This document shows, in pieces, positions 28,230-37,399 of a DNA stretch of 42,186 nucleotides. This stretch comes from Gammaproteobacteria bacterium (GTDB taxonomy: Bacteria > Pseudomonadota > Gammaproteobacteria > UWMA-0217). Each line of letters opens with the position of its first letter. Positions within the stretch are counted from its first letter, which is position 1. The DNA is taken from the NCBI GenBank assembly GCA_026981985.1, contig JALSHZ010000127.1:1-42186 (forward strand), given 5' to 3'. The position numbers were made by a program, and so were the translations under genes. Under the pieces are notes generated by a model, which had not been told where the DNA came from, did not search any database, and saw only the letters and a program-made list of their open reading frames with translations.

Positions 28230-29528
28230 ATGTCATCTTTCCTGCGCAAATACGTTGTCGTTCTCTTTCCTTTGCTGCTGACCGCCTGTGGCGGCGGTGG
28301 GGACGGATCTTCTTCAGGGCCTGATCTGATCGCCTGTAATGACAGCACGGGGATCGGCGGACAGACGGTTTCGGTGAGCTGTAGCGCCAGAACCAGTACA
28401 CCTCTCACGCTGCAATGGGTGGTCGCTGATGCGCAAGGCAGCGCGGTTCCTGTGTCTGCGAATGGGCTGACGGCTTCGTTTGTCCCGGCATCAGTCGGCA
28501 ACTTCAAGGTCAAACTGACAGCCACAGCGGGTACTGACTCGGAAACTGAAACTTTTACGGTGGTGGTCACCAATCCGCCCCCGGAAGTGTCATGCCCCAA
28601 TCCGGTTGCAGCCAAGGCGGGTAGAGAAGTGAAAATCGATTGCAGCAGCAGCGATTTTTCCGGTAGGGCTTTGACCTACGCTTGGCAGCTGACGCCACCC
28701 ACATCCAGCACCGACACGCTGACGACAGTGAATGCCGAGGATGCGGTGTTCACGCCCTCACAGACAGGCAACTATCTGTTGGCGCTGACGGTGACTGCAC
28801 CGGATGGACAGCAACAGACTGCTAACGTAACCGTGAACGTGTCGCCTGCCGAACCATGGAAAATCGTCGCCATCGGCGATTCGATCACGCAGTCGAATCT
28901 TGATCATCCCAGTTACCGCTACCGATTGTGGAAAAAACTGATTGATGGGGGTTATAGTTTTGATCTCATCGGTTCCCAGCATGTGAATTCGAATCAGACT
29001 GCCGGCACACAGACATTGAGCGGCCCTCAGGTAGGCCAGGATGACTACAAGGGCAAAACGTTCGACCCCGACCATGAGGGCTATTGGGGGGCGACGGCGG
29101 GGGAGGTGCTAGTGAACTTGCAGACATCGCTGCTGAGCCTGGATGCACCTGATATTGCGTTGGTTCACCTGGGTACTAACGATATACGCGCTCCCGGTGC
29201 TATTGACCAAAAAGTTCAGGGGGCGATCAGTGCGCTGGAAGATATTATCGACGAGCTGAGAAGTCATAACCCGTCGGTACACGTTCTTGTTGCCAAGGTG
29301 ATTCCGTATACACCCAATCCGGGTGAGGTCACGCCGCTGAATGATGTCATCGATACGCTGGATGAAGCAATGAGTACGAGCACATCGCCGGTTGTTGTTG
29401 TCGATCAGTATTTGAACTTCAATCCTGCGGTTGGTGTGGATACCTTCGATGGTATACACCCGAATGACAGTGGTGAAGAAAAGATCGCACAAAAGTTCTT
29501 TGAGGAGCTTCAGAACATCATGAAATAG
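28230..29528 (+). CDS. PKD/Ig-like plus SGNH (GDSL) hydrolase lipoprotein
   Basis: A 432-residue secreted esterase or deacylase. Start at 28230 yields a lipoprotein signal with lipobox LTAC (Cys20) and a Gly/Ser linker; a reading from TTG at 28185 would hide it. Two Ig/PKD-like beta domains (about 30-115 and 118-205) precede the SGNH domain. Catalytic features are GDSIT (Ser218), the block III LGTNDIR, and DGIHPND (Asp407, His410). GYWGATAGE provides the block II glycine. It might remove or transfer acyl groups on surface polysaccharide, consistent with the upstream acyltransferase. A strong terminator follows at 29577-29600. Confidence 0.9.
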   Translation: MSSFLRKYVVVLFPLLLTACGGGGDGSSSGPDLIACNDSTGIGGQTVSVSCSARTSTPLTLQWVVADAQGSAVPVSANGLTASFVPASVGNFKVKLTATAGTDSETETFTVVVTNPPPEVSCPNPVAAKAGREVKIDCSSSDFSGRALTYAWQLTPPTSSTDTLTTVNAEDAVFTPSQTGNYLLALTVTAPDGQQQTANVTVNVSPAEPWKIVAIGDSITQSNLDHPSYRYRLWKKLIDGGYSFDLIGSQHVNSNQTAGTQTLSGPQVGQDDYKGKTFDPDHEGYWGATAGEVLVNLQTSLLSLDAPDIALVHLGTNDIRAPGAIDQKVQGAISALEDIIDELRSHNPSVHVLVAKVIPYTPNPGEVTPLNDVIDTLDEAMSTSTSPVVVVDQYLNFNPAVGVDTFDGIHPNDSGEEKIAQKFFEELQNIMK

Positions 29529-29576
29529 CGCTGGTAAGCACACTTTCGAGTTTGCCTGCTGGTACTGTTGTCCCTC

Positions 29577-29600
29577 AGCCCCGCTTATGCGGGGCTTTTT
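29577..29600 (+). terminator. Rho-independent terminator after the SGNH gene
   Basis: AGCCCCGC-TTAT-GCGGGGCT is a perfect 8-bp stem followed by TTTT. Confidence 0.9.
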
Positions 29601-29708
29601 GGTGCAGCAATATGAAGAAAGACTGCAACTACTCAGCATAGTCCCGTAACTGCGATCAGATCCGATCCAACAACAGCACCGAACCACCCGCCATCGTCCA
29701 CCCTCTGC

Positions 29709-29714
29709 TACAAT
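29709..29714 (+). promoter_or_regulatory. -10-like box abutting the aroC start codon
   Basis: TACAAT followed by CCGCGCC and the ATG of aroC at 29722. The same layout occurs before nnr and before the decayed gene at 41604. No -35 consensus and no ribosome binding site are visible. Confidence 0.4.
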
Positions 29715-29721
29715 CCGCGCC

Positions 29722-30813
29722 ATGTCTGGAAATACCATTGGAACACTGTTTACGGTCACCAGTTTTGGTGAGAGTCACGGCCCTGCGATCGGCTGCATCG
29801 TCGATGGCTGTCCGCCGGGGATGCAGCTCTCCGAGGCGGATCTGCAAGGTGATCTGGAGCGACGCCGGCCCGGCAAGTCGCGCCACACCACGCAGCGTCG
29901 TGAGATGGATCAGGTGAAGATCCTATCCGGTGTGTTCGATGGGGTGACCACCGGCACGCCGATCGCGCTGCTGATCGAGAACACCGATCAGCGTTCCAAG
30001 GACTATTCCACCATCATGGACCGGTTCCGCCCCGGTCATGCCGACTACACCTATTACAAGAAATACGGCCTGCGGGATTACCGCGGTGGCGGGCGTTCAT
30101 CGGCGCGGGAGACGGCGATGCGCGTTGCCGCTGGCGCGATCGCGAAGAAGTATCTCCATGAGCGGTATGGCATCACCATTCGCGGCTATCTGGCCGAGCT
30201 GGGGCCGATTCGCTATGAAAACTTCGACTGGGACGAGGTGGAGCGCAACCCGTTTTTCTGTCCCGATGCCGCCAAGGTGGCAGAGATGGAAGCCTATATG
30301 GACGCGCTGCGCAAAGAGGGTAACTCCGTCGGGGCGCGCATCAATACCGTGGCCGAAGGGGTGCCGCCGGGTTGGGGTGAGCCAATTTTTGCGCGGCTCG
30401 ATGCCGATATCGCCCATGCGATGATGAGCATCAACGCCGTCAAGGGGGTCGAGATCGGTGCAGGTTTCGATAGCGTGGCGCAGAAGGGCACAGAACACCG
30501 TGACGAGATCACGCCGGATGGCTTTCAGTCGAACCACGCGGGCGGCGTGCTCGGTGGCATCTCCAGCGGGCAACCGATTACCGTCAGCATCGCGCTCAAA
30601 CCGACATCGAGCATTCGCATTCCCGGGCGCACGGTCAACTTGCAGGGTGAGCCGGTGGAGGTGATCACCCAGGGGCGTCACGATCCCTGTGTTGGTATTC
30701 GTGCCACGCCCATTGCCGAGGCGATGCTGGCGATTGTGCTGATGGATCACGCGCTGCGGCATCGCGCCCAGAACGCTGATGTGACCACCGACCTGCCCGA
30801 TATTCCGGGCTGA
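29722..30813 (+). CDS. aroC: Chorismate synthase AroC
   Basis: Converts EPSP to chorismate with reduced FMN, last step of the shikimate pathway. Signature 1 is [18 protein letters not shown] (from residue 16), with the conserved His19 of GESHG. Signature 2 is in the region [20 protein letters not shown], and the C-terminal [17 protein letters not shown] is typical. The 363-residue length is normal. An MFS transporter gene follows after 22 bp, so the two are probably co-transcribed. Confidence 0.97.
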   Translation: MSGNTIGTLFTVTSFGESHGPAIGCIVDGCPPGMQLSEADLQGDLERRRPGKSRHTTQRREMDQVKILSGVFDGVTTGTPIALLIENTDQRSKDYSTIMDRFRPGHADYTYYKKYGLRDYRGGGRSSARETAMRVAAGAIAKKYLHERYGITIRGYLAELGPIRYENFDWDEVERNPFFCPDAAKVAEMEAYMDALRKEGNSVGARINTVAEGVPPGWGEPIFARLDADIAHAMMSINAVKGVEIGAGFDSVAQKGTEHRDEITPDGFQSNHAGGVLGGISSGQPITVSIALKPTSSIRIPGRTVNLQGEPVEVITQGRHDPCVGIRATPIAEAMLAIVLMDHALRHRAQNADVTTDLPDIPG

Positions 30814-30835
30814 ACCAGCGCCGGAGGGCAACCGT

Positions 30836-31987
30836 GTGGGACAGGGAATCCCGTATTACCGGCTGTCCGCCTTCTATCTGTTCTACTTCGCCAGTATTGG
30901 CATTTTCATGCCGTACTGGAGCGTCTATCTCCAATCGCTGAACTTCACGCCGGCGCAGATCGGTGAGCTGTTTGCCATTCCGCTGGCGACGAAAATCTAC
31001 GCGCCCTACCTCTGGGGTTGGCTGGCCGACCGGTACGGCAAGCATCTGGAGATCATCCGCTGGACCACCTTTGCCGCGCTGGTGGCGTTTGGCTTCGTTG
31101 TCACTGCCCGCTCGTTCTGGGGACTGGCGTTGACACTGAGCATCTACAGTTTCTTCTGGCATGCCGCTTTGCCCCAGTTCGAGGCCGTCACGATCAACCA
31201 TCTTGGGGAGCGGCGTGAACGCTACAGTCGCATCCGACTTTGGGGTTCGATCGGCTTCATTATTTCGGTTGCCGGGCTCGGGTATTGGTTGGAGCATCGC
31301 GGCATCGGCATTCTACCGGGTGTGCTGCTGGTGGCGCTGGTGGGCATCTGGCTGACTTCTTTAGTGATTCCGCCAGTGCAGGATGCCGCTCAAGGGCATC
31401 AGCATGTTTCGGCCATGCGGCAGCTGCGTCGTCCTGCGGTGTGGGGGTTTCTGCTAGCCTGTTTTCTGATGCAGGCCAGTCATGGGCCTTACTATACGTT
31501 TCTCAGTATCTACCTGAAGGATCACGGCTACACCGCCACCGCCATCGGCCAGCTCTGGGCTCTGGGCGTTGTCGCTGAAATCGGCGTCTTCCTGCTGGTA
31601 CACGACTGGCTACTGAAACGCGGGCCGGTACGACTGTTCCAGCTCGCCATCCTCATCACCGCCGTCCGCTGGGTGCTGCTGGCCGAATTCGTCGATTCGC
31701 TGCCCGTGCTGCTACTGACCCAGACCCTCCACGCCGCCAGTTATGGCCTGTTCCACGCTGCCGCCATCGAACTGGTCAACCGCTTCTTCCCTGGCAAGCT
31801 GCAAGGACGCGGCCAGGCACTCTACGCCAGCCTCAGCTTCGGCCTCGGCAACGCCGTTGGCAGTCTCGCCAGCGGCTACCTCTGGACCGCGACCAGCCCC
31901 GAGGCCACCTACCTCATCGCCGCCGTGGTCTGCCTTGCGGGGTTTGCGGTGACGCTGGTGCTTCTGCCGGTGCGCAAGGCAATGTGA
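30836..31987 (+). CDS. MFS transporter, PPP/HcaT-like family
   Basis: Twelve-helix inner-membrane transporter of 383 residues. It opens with PYYRLSAFYLFYFASIGIFM, then PYWSVYLQSL, and carries the loop motif GWLADRYGKHLE; these resemble the MFS_1-like family that includes the putative 3-phenylpropionate transporter HcaT. Later segments GPYYTFLSIYLKDHGYTATA and FGLGNAVGSLASGYLW support the call. Start is GTG at 30836 with GGAGG ten bases upstream. Substrate unknown. The end is followed by a repeat-rich gap and no strong terminator until a hairpin at 32253. Confidence 0.85.
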   Translation: MGQGIPYYRLSAFYLFYFASIGIFMPYWSVYLQSLNFTPAQIGELFAIPLATKIYAPYLWGWLADRYGKHLEIIRWTTFAALVAFGFVVTARSFWGLALTLSIYSFFWHAALPQFEAVTINHLGERRERYSRIRLWGSIGFIISVAGLGYWLEHRGIGILPGVLLVALVGIWLTSLVIPPVQDAAQGHQHVSAMRQLRRPAVWGFLLACFLMQASHGPYYTFLSIYLKDHGYTATAIGQLWALGVVAEIGVFLLVHDWLLKRGPVRLFQLAILITAVRWVLLAEFVDSLPVLLLTQTLHAASYGLFHAAAIELVNRFFPGKLQGRGQALYASLSFGLGNAVGSLASGYLWTATSPEATYLIAAVVCLAGFAVTLVLLPVRKAM

Positions 31988-32016
31988 TCCTCCGTGGTGT
32001 TTGTATCCCACCACTT

Positions 32017-32180
32017 CGTCATCCTCGCAGGAAGTGGGGAACCAGTTACAGGGATGTATGCCATCACTGGTGGAAGCCATCCATGGCACTGGATTCCTGC
32101 ATCCCGGCAGGAATGACGGGCATACTTTGTCATCCTCGCAGGAAGCGGGGAACCAGTTACAAGGACGTATGCCACCGCAG
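32017..32180. repeat. Dispersed repeat, family B, with partial tandem copy
   Basis: From 32017 to 32118 an imperfect palindrome runs from CGTCATCCTCGCAGGAAG to CCCGGCAGGAATGACG. Its left half is then repeated from 32128 (GTCATCCTCGCAGGAAG...GGGGAACCAGTTACA...GTATGCCA), at a period of 111 bp and with few differences. It fills most of the 379-bp gap between the transporter and the PKD protein, where I see no gene. Confidence 0.75.
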
Positions 32181-32252
32181 GCGGGAGCCTCTCCTGATTC
32201 GCCAACCACCCATGCTTTCAACCTTCTTGCTACGTTGCTTGGCAAAACTGTG

Positions 32253-32271
32253 AACCGATCCGTGATCGGTT
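32253..32271. terminator. Perfect hairpin upstream of the PKD protein
   Basis: AACCGATC-CGT-GATCGGTT is an 8-bp perfect stem with a 3-base loop, followed by TCT only. It may end the aroC-transporter transcript, or be a leader structure or operator for the downstream gene. Confidence 0.4.
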
Positions 32272-32366
32272 TCTAGGGAATGTGTAATAGTTGCGCGAAT
32301 CGGTAGCGATGTCAGACAAGGTTCTGTATTGCTAGATGTCGGTATAGCCAAGAGTCTCCTGCCACC

Positions 32367-35333
32367 ATGAATCAATCATTGTTTCGATCCCTGTTCCAGT
32401 TTTTCGTGTTAATCGTATTGCTGGTTGCTAACTCAGCAGTGTTTGCTGCAATCCAGGTTTCTGTTACGCCTCAAACTCCAACCGTAAACGAAGGAGACGA
32501 TCCGGTCAGTCTGACTCTGTCGGCAACTGGAGCCACTGGCGTTGTCAATTATACATTGACGGCAAAACCTCCTACGGCTGACACGAGTCTCCTTAGTGGC
32601 ACGGTATTTAGCGGTACAGCGCCAACTGTAGATTTCAATACGCCACTTTCCGTAACGACAGATACTACATACACCTATACAGTCACTGGTGAGGATACAA
32701 GCGGGGCGACTGATTCGGTTGATATCACCATCACAGTCAAGGATCTCACCTTAACGGCTAATGCGGGTACGGATCAGTTGTCAGTGGTTTTCGGTAGCAC
32801 CGTTACTTTAGATGGCAGTGGTTCGACTGGGCCGATCACGGGCTGGGTGTGGACTCAGGAGTCCAAGGATGTGGCATCTTCTCCGGATATCAATCCGGCA
32901 GATGTGGAGAAGCCGACGTTCACGGCGCCCACGGTTACAGCGGATACAACCTATGTTTTCAAGTTGAGCGTCAACGGCGCAGCAGGGACGACACCCGATA
33001 CGGATACGGTAACGATCAAGGTTCTGAAGCCAGTCGCACTGGGTGCCGAAGCGGGGCCGAACCAGTTGTCGGTTGTCGGTGGCAGCACCGTCGCGTTGGA
33101 TGGTAGCAGTTCGACTGGGCCGATCACGGGCTGGGTGTGGACTCAGGAGTCCAAGGATGTGGCATCTTCTCCGGATATCAATCCGGCAGATGTGGAGAAG
33201 CCGACGTTTACGGCGCCCACGGTCACAGCGGATACAACCTATGTTTTCAAGTTGAGCGTCAGCGGCGCAGCAGGGACGACACCGGATACGGACACGGTAA
33301 CGATCAAGGTTCTGAAGCCAGTCACATTGGTTGCCAAAGCGGGGCCGGATCAGTTGTCGGTGGTCGGTGGCAGCACTGTCACGTTGGATGGAAGCGGCTC
33401 CACAGGACCGATAACGACGTATGCTTGGACACTGGAGTCCAAAACGCCTGCGACAGCGCCAGCGGTTGCGCTAACGGATGCGGACAAAAACAAGGCAACA
33501 TTTACGGCCCCGACGGTCACAGCGGATACAACCTATGTATTCAAGTTGAGCGTCAGTGGTGCAGCAGGGACGACACCCGATACGGATACGGTAACAATCA
33601 CGGTGACAAATGCCCCGCCCGTCGCCAATGCTGGCCCGGATCAGACGGATGTTGAGGAGGGAGAGACGGTCACACTCGATGGCAGTGCTTCCACTGACCC
33701 TGAGGGAGAACCGCTTACCTATGAATGGGTGTCGGTCACTGATCCAGCAATCGTCCTGGTGTTGACGGACCCTGAAAAGCCCACGTTCACTGCTCCTCGT
33801 GTTGGCGAGGCAGGGAAGACGCTGGAATTTTCTTTGCAAGTGACTGATGACAAGGGTGTAAAGAGTGCGATTGACACCGTCACAATCACGGTAAAGAACA
33901 CCAAGAATGACCCGCCGGAAGCAGCGATCAAGCCATTCAACGATGCAGTGGAGCCTGGAGTCGAGTTCTCGCTGGATGGCTCGATCAGCACCGATCCTGA
34001 TGGCAATGACACGATCAAGACTTTTCAATGGACGCAGGCTGAAAATGATCCGCTGCCGATCACGATTATCAAGGGCGATGTCGCCATTGGCCAGTTCCGT
34101 GCACCCGCCATCAACGAGACGGTTCAGTTGACGTTGATCCTGACCGTGACCGACGAGGAAGGCAAAACTTCCGAGGCCCAGCAGTCTGTTCTCATTACGC
34201 TCGATGAAACACTGAAAACACCGCAGGCCAAGGCTGGGAAGGATGATATTGCCGAAACTGGCAGGGTTGTGACATTGGATGGTTCGAAGTCTCGTGACAC
34301 CAATGAAGATGGCTCGATCACCAGCTATGAGTGGAAGCAGGTGAGCGGTGTGCTGGTGACGTTGACGGATGCTGACAAGGCACAGGCAAGCTTTACCGCA
34401 CCCGCTGGCATACAAGAGTTGGAGTTTGAACTCAAGGTGACCGACAACAACAATCTGTTTGCAACCGATACGGTGTCGGTGTTTGTTGGCCCCAAAACCA
34501 GCCTGCAGGTGGATGCCGGACAGGATCAGATCGATGTCGAGGAGGGCAGTACCGTGACGCTTTCGGGTTCCGTACTCAATGGTACGGGAACGGAACAGGA
34601 GTTGCGTTGGCGGCAGGTTGATGCGACAGGTACAGGTGTGATTCTCTCTGAAATCGATGCGGCGAATGTGCATTTTGTCACCCCGCCCGTCAATGGTGGC
34701 AAGGATGCGCTGCCGTTGAGCTTCGAGTTTGTGTCATGGGATAGCAGCAAGGGTGTCGGCATTGACAGCGTCGATATCACCGTCAAAGACAACGGTGTTC
34801 CCAACGTGCCTGATCAGTTTGTCCCAGTCCTCGCCGCAATCGATGGCGTGGCGGGAGTCGGTTTCGATATTCAGAGCGGCAATTTGATCAAACTGAATCC
34901 GCGCAAAGCGCCATTGAATGAGCGCGCCACCCAGACGAACCGGCCCAAGAGTATTCCCTATGGGTTGTTCGATTTTGATTTGAAGGTAGAGAATCCTGGT
35001 GATTCAGTGACCCTCCGTGTCTGGTTTCCTGAAAACATGAGCAGTGGCTACGACTGGTTCAAATACGATAGCGAAACGGAGACCTGGACGCCTTACGAAA
35101 ATGTCGTATTCCAGGGGAACGAGGTATTGATTACGATGACCGACGGTGGCCCAGGTGATGATGATGGCAAGGCAGACGGCGTCATTCGCGATCCATCGGG
35201 CCCAGGATCAAAAGTTGCGACGACAAAGACCAAAATTGAAGGTTCTTCTGGTGGTGGTGCCATGGTCTGGGGCTTGACGCTGCTCGTCGCGGGGGCTGGC
35301 CTACGGCGCAAGCGAACAGCGAAAGCAGCATGA
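32367..35333 (+). CDS. Tandem PKD-like domain surface protein with GlyGly-CTERM-like tail
   Basis: A 988-residue secreted adhesin- or scaffold-like protein. A Sec signal ends near AVFAAIQV. An N-terminal beta domain (about 30-128) is followed by seven PKD/REJ-like domains of about 96 residues with the recurring pattern AGxDQ...GSTVTLDGSxST...TFTAP...DTVTI. A further C-terminal domain (about 815-950) with IPYGLFDFDLKVENPGDSVT and a DDDG calcium-like motif resembles the choice-of-anchor U domain. The end has SSGGGAMVWG, a hydrophobic helix, then RRKR, the tripartite layout of GlyGly-CTERM proteins processed by a rhombosortase. Pentapeptide cell-wall or heme motifs are absent. The stop overlaps an upstream ATG of the barrel gene, implying coupling. 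Function unknown. Confidence 0.85.
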   Translation: MNQSLFRSLFQFFVLIVLLVANSAVFAAIQVSVTPQTPTVNEGDDPVSLTLSATGATGVVNYTLTAKPPTADTSLLSGTVFSGTAPTVDFNTPLSVTTDTTYTYTVTGEDTSGATDSVDITITVKDLTLTANAGTDQLSVVFGSTVTLDGSGSTGPITGWVWTQESKDVASSPDINPADVEKPTFTAPTVTADTTYVFKLSVNGAAGTTPDTDTVTIKVLKPVALGAEAGPNQLSVVGGSTVALDGSSSTGPITGWVWTQESKDVASSPDINPADVEKPTFTAPTVTADTTYVFKLSVSGAAGTTPDTDTVTIKVLKPVTLVAKAGPDQLSVVGGSTVTLDGSGSTGPITTYAWTLESKTPATAPAVALTDADKNKATFTAPTVTADTTYVFKLSVSGAAGTTPDTDTVTITVTNAPPVANAGPDQTDVEEGETVTLDGSASTDPEGEPLTYEWVSVTDPAIVLVLTDPEKPTFTAPRVGEAGKTLEFSLQVTDDKGVKSAIDTVTITVKNTKNDPPEAAIKPFNDAVEPGVEFSLDGSISTDPDGNDTIKTFQWTQAENDPLPITIIKGDVAIGQFRAPAINETVQLTLILTVTDEEGKTSEAQQSVLITLDETLKTPQAKAGKDDIAETGRVVTLDGSKSRDTNEDGSITSYEWKQVSGVLVTLTDADKAQASFTAPAGIQELEFELKVTDNNNLFATDTVSVFVGPKTSLQVDAGQDQIDVEEGSTVTLSGSVLNGTGTEQELRWRQVDATGTGVILSEIDAANVHFVTPPVNGGKDALPLSFEFVSWDSSKGVGIDSVDITVKDNGVPNVPDQFVPVLAAIDGVAGVGFDIQSGNLIKLNPRKAPLNERATQTNRPKSIPYGLFDFDLKVENPGDSVTLRVWFPENMSSGYDWFKYDSETETWTPYENVVFQGNEVLITMTDGGPGDDDGKADGVIRDPSGPGSKVATTKTKIEGSSGGGAMVWGLTLLVAGAGLRRKRTAKAA
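32757..33623 (+). repeat. Near-identical 288-bp coding tandem repeats inside the PKD gene
   Basis: Units start at 32757, 33045 and 33333, exactly 288 bp (96 codons) apart. Units 1 and 2 are almost identical at the DNA level through the WVWTQESKDVASSPDINPAD segment; unit 3 keeps the ends but has a different centre. Later domains are divergent, so the first three result from recent duplication or gene conversion. Confidence 0.9.
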
Positions 35334-35359
35334 ATTCAAGAAAAAGCTTAGAGGATAGT

Positions 35360-35992
35360 ATGTTGGCAAGGAAACTACTGATTATACCGGCGCTGTTGCT
35401 GGCCACCACCACGGTCCAGGCGTGGGAGTTGCAATACTACGCCGGCTTCGGCATGGGGCAGGGCTTCTACACCAAGGATGCCGCTGGCGTGGAGCGTGAA
35501 CTCGCTCGGCGTAACTGGCCGAACCCGGAAGTGACGATGAAAGACAGCACGACGGTATGGAAAGCCTACGTTGGTGCCTATTTCACCCCTTTTCTTGGCT
35601 TGCAGGCCGGGTATGCAAACCTCGGTAATGCCGATGTCAATGCCTCGGCCAGTGTCAACCCGGGTGAAGAACGGGCGTTTGTCAAAGATATGGCTGAGTC
35701 GCAGCCTGATCTCGGCAAAGGCTTTCAGTTGTCGGTAACCGGCCGTTTCCCGGTATCGGAGAACATCACCATCCATGACTGGCTGGGCGTGTTCGTGTGG
35801 GAGAACGAATCTTCAGCGACACTGGATGGCAGAAAAGTGACTGAAACCACCAAGGGCACGAACTTCGTGCTGGGCGCTGCTGCCGAATATCGCCTGAACT
35901 ATGAGCTTGGATTGCGCCTTGAGTTCGAGCGCTTCAACCAGAGCGGTGATGCAGTGAATGTGTTTGGAGCGAGCGTCGCTTACTACTTCTGA
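35360..35992 (+). CDS. Small outer-membrane beta-barrel protein
   Basis: A 210-residue OmpA-like eight-strand barrel candidate. A signal peptide (MLARKLLIIPALLLATTTVQA) precedes alternating aromatic strands such as ELQYYAGFGMG, WKAYVGAYFTPFLGLQAGYA and FVLGAAAEYRLNYELGLRLE, and the last residue is Phe in SVAYYF, the usual assembly signal. The ATG at 35360 has AGAGG seven bases upstream; an ATG at 35330 overlaps the previous stop but would add ten residues before the signal. It is coupled to the PKD protein and may anchor or export it (inference). A terminator follows at 36073. Confidence 0.8.
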   Translation: MLARKLLIIPALLLATTTVQAWELQYYAGFGMGQGFYTKDAAGVERELARRNWPNPEVTMKDSTTVWKAYVGAYFTPFLGLQAGYANLGNADVNASASVNPGEERAFVKDMAESQPDLGKGFQLSVTGRFPVSENITIHDWLGVFVWENESSATLDGRKVTETTKGTNFVLGAAAEYRLNYELGLRLEFERFNQSGDAVNVFGASVAYYF

Positions 35993-36072
35993 TCAATACG
36001 GAAATTGCGTAGTCCTGAACGAATTATCTCACCATACCGTAGTAGTGAGCAGGGAGGTTCAGGCAAACCAAT

Positions 36073-36097
36073 AGAGGGGGCTTCGGCCCCCTCTTTC
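36073..36097 (+). terminator. Rho-independent terminator after the barrel gene
   Basis: AGAGGGGGC-TTCG-GCCCCCTCT is a perfect 9-bp stem with a stable TTCG tetraloop followed by TT. It lies 80 bp after the barrel stop. Confidence 0.85.
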
Positions 36098-36195
36098 AGT
36101 TTGCCGCTTTTGTTTATGGCCGGACTAAAGGGAGCAAGGGCTGGAGCGATCATCGAAACAGCAGGGTGAGCGTGCCACAAGCGTGCTCACCATCG

Positions 36196-36783
36196 CTACG
36201 TACTGGTGGATGCGCTATCGAGGAGCCGGTGTGGGCGCTTGCGTTGCAGCCAGTCCTCAAGTGGTTGAATCTCTGGTGGCTGGCCATTGTCGTGATACCA
36301 GGCATCGACGGCGAACTGTTTGCTGTTTTCCATATTTTCGATGACGGCGGTCCAATGACCATCGATAAGGAAGCGGCTGCGGTAGCGCCGATCCAATGGC
36401 TGGTGCCAGCGCAGCAGGCCGAGCTGTTTCAGTAGCCGCAGGTAGCTGGTGGTGTTGCGGGATTCGTCGATGCAGTCGAGCTGGTAGCGCTGCGGGTAGC
36501 TTCGGTTGGGATCGAAGTTACCGCCGATGTCGGCATCGGTGCCCACCGCTTTGCCGACATGGCGTTCCAGGTAGGCGATGGCACGGGCGATCTGCTCGCG
36601 CTCCTGTGCCGCAGTGGTGGCGACCGGTTGGAACAGGCGGCCCAGCATCTCGGCTAGTGCATCGTCAACAACCATCGTCGCCTGCTGTTTGCAGCCAAAA
36701 CCGTAGCAGATGTCGATGGCGTGATCGGTGGCCCAGCTGTGGCTAGCGACAGCCAGTAGCGTGATGATGCTGAGGTATTTCAT
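36196..36783 (-). CDS. Hypothetical secreted protein
   Basis: I do not recognise the family. The 195-residue product has a Sec signal peptide (MKYLSIITLLAVASHSWA-TDHA). The mature part begins with two cysteines in DICYGFGCKQQ, has a helical stretch rich in Ala and Glu, a third Cys in YQLDCIDES, and an aromatic HWTAVIENMENSKQFAVDAW motif near residue 150. The C-terminus is basic. Start is ATG at 36783 (nine bases upstream another ATG gives MLA-). No good ribosome binding site. It is divergent from the Uma2 gene across 79 bp. Confidence 0.65.
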   Translation of the reverse strand: MKYLSIITLLAVASHSWATDHAIDICYGFGCKQQATMVVDDALAEMLGRLFQPVATTAAQEREQIARAIAYLERHVGKAVGTDADIGGNFDPNRSYPQRYQLDCIDESRNTTSYLRLLKQLGLLRWHQPLDRRYRSRFLIDGHWTAVIENMENSKQFAVDAWYHDNGQPPEIQPLEDWLQRKRPHRLLDSASTST

Positions 36784-36862
36784 CGCTAGCAACTTGGGGC
36801 TTTGGAAAGCACCGGGGTGTTATACTTGGTATTCATGCATATTCCATCTGGATAGCAGTGTC

Positions 36863-37399
36863 ATGCCGCTGACATACCACGAACACTATACCGTAGAAGA
36901 TTACCAGCAATGGCAGGGCGACTGGGAGTTGGTGCAAGGGGTGGCCTATGCCATGACGCCATCGCCAGCGGTTTCCCATCAACGTGTCGGTGCCAGCATC
37001 ACGCGGCAGCTCGGTGAAAGGCTTGACGCCTGTGAGCAGTGTGAGGTGCTGTATGAAATTGACTGGTATATCTCGGCAGATACTGTCGTCAGGCCTGACG
37101 TGCTGGTGATCTGTTACGAGCCGGAAGAGAAAATCACCAAGGCGCCCGAGCTGATCTTCGAAGTCATCTCGCCATCGACGGCGAGGCGCGATGAGCAGCT
37201 GAAATTCGAACTCTACCAGCGTGAAGGCGTGCGCCACTATGTACTCGTCTATCCCGAGCAGAAAACTGCACGGGTTTATACGCTGGATGGCGGGGCGTAT
37301 CGCAAGGTGGGTGACTTCATCAATGAATCGACGTCATTCACCTTGCCGGATTGCCAGTTTGATTTCGATTTTGCTGGTATCTGGAAAGCATTACGCTAA
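36863..37399 (+). CDS. Uma2-family (DUF820) PD-(D/E)XK nuclease-like protein
   Basis: A 178-residue protein of the Uma2 family, widespread and often multi-copy in cyanobacteria, with predicted restriction-endonuclease-like fold but unproven role. Typical elements are the N-terminal YTVEDYQQWQGDWELVQGVAYAM, VVRPDVLVIC (active-site Asp), PELIFEVISPST (active-site Glu) and the HYVLVYPEQKTARVYTLDG strand. The ATG at 36863 begins exactly at the family start; an earlier ATG at 36836 meets a stop within seven codons. The 3' end overlaps the convergent Rossmann gene by 9 bp. It may be accessory or transferred. Confidence 0.88.
   Translation: MPLTYHEHYTVEDYQQWQGDWELVQGVAYAMTPSPAVSHQRVGASITRQLGERLDACEQCEVLYEIDWYISADTVVRPDVLVICYEPEEKITKAPELIFEVISPSTARRDEQLKFELYQREGVRHYVLVYPEQKTARVYTLDGGAYRKVGDFINESTSFTLPDCQFDFDFAGIWKALR

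Noticed and set aside
32757-33623. CRISPR-like array
   Set aside because: The 288-bp units are coding, contiguous and in frame, without short repeats and unique spacers.
33471-34673. 400-codon open frame on the minus strand
   Set aside because: Antisense to the PKD repeats; its length follows from the repetitive codon pattern of the real gene.
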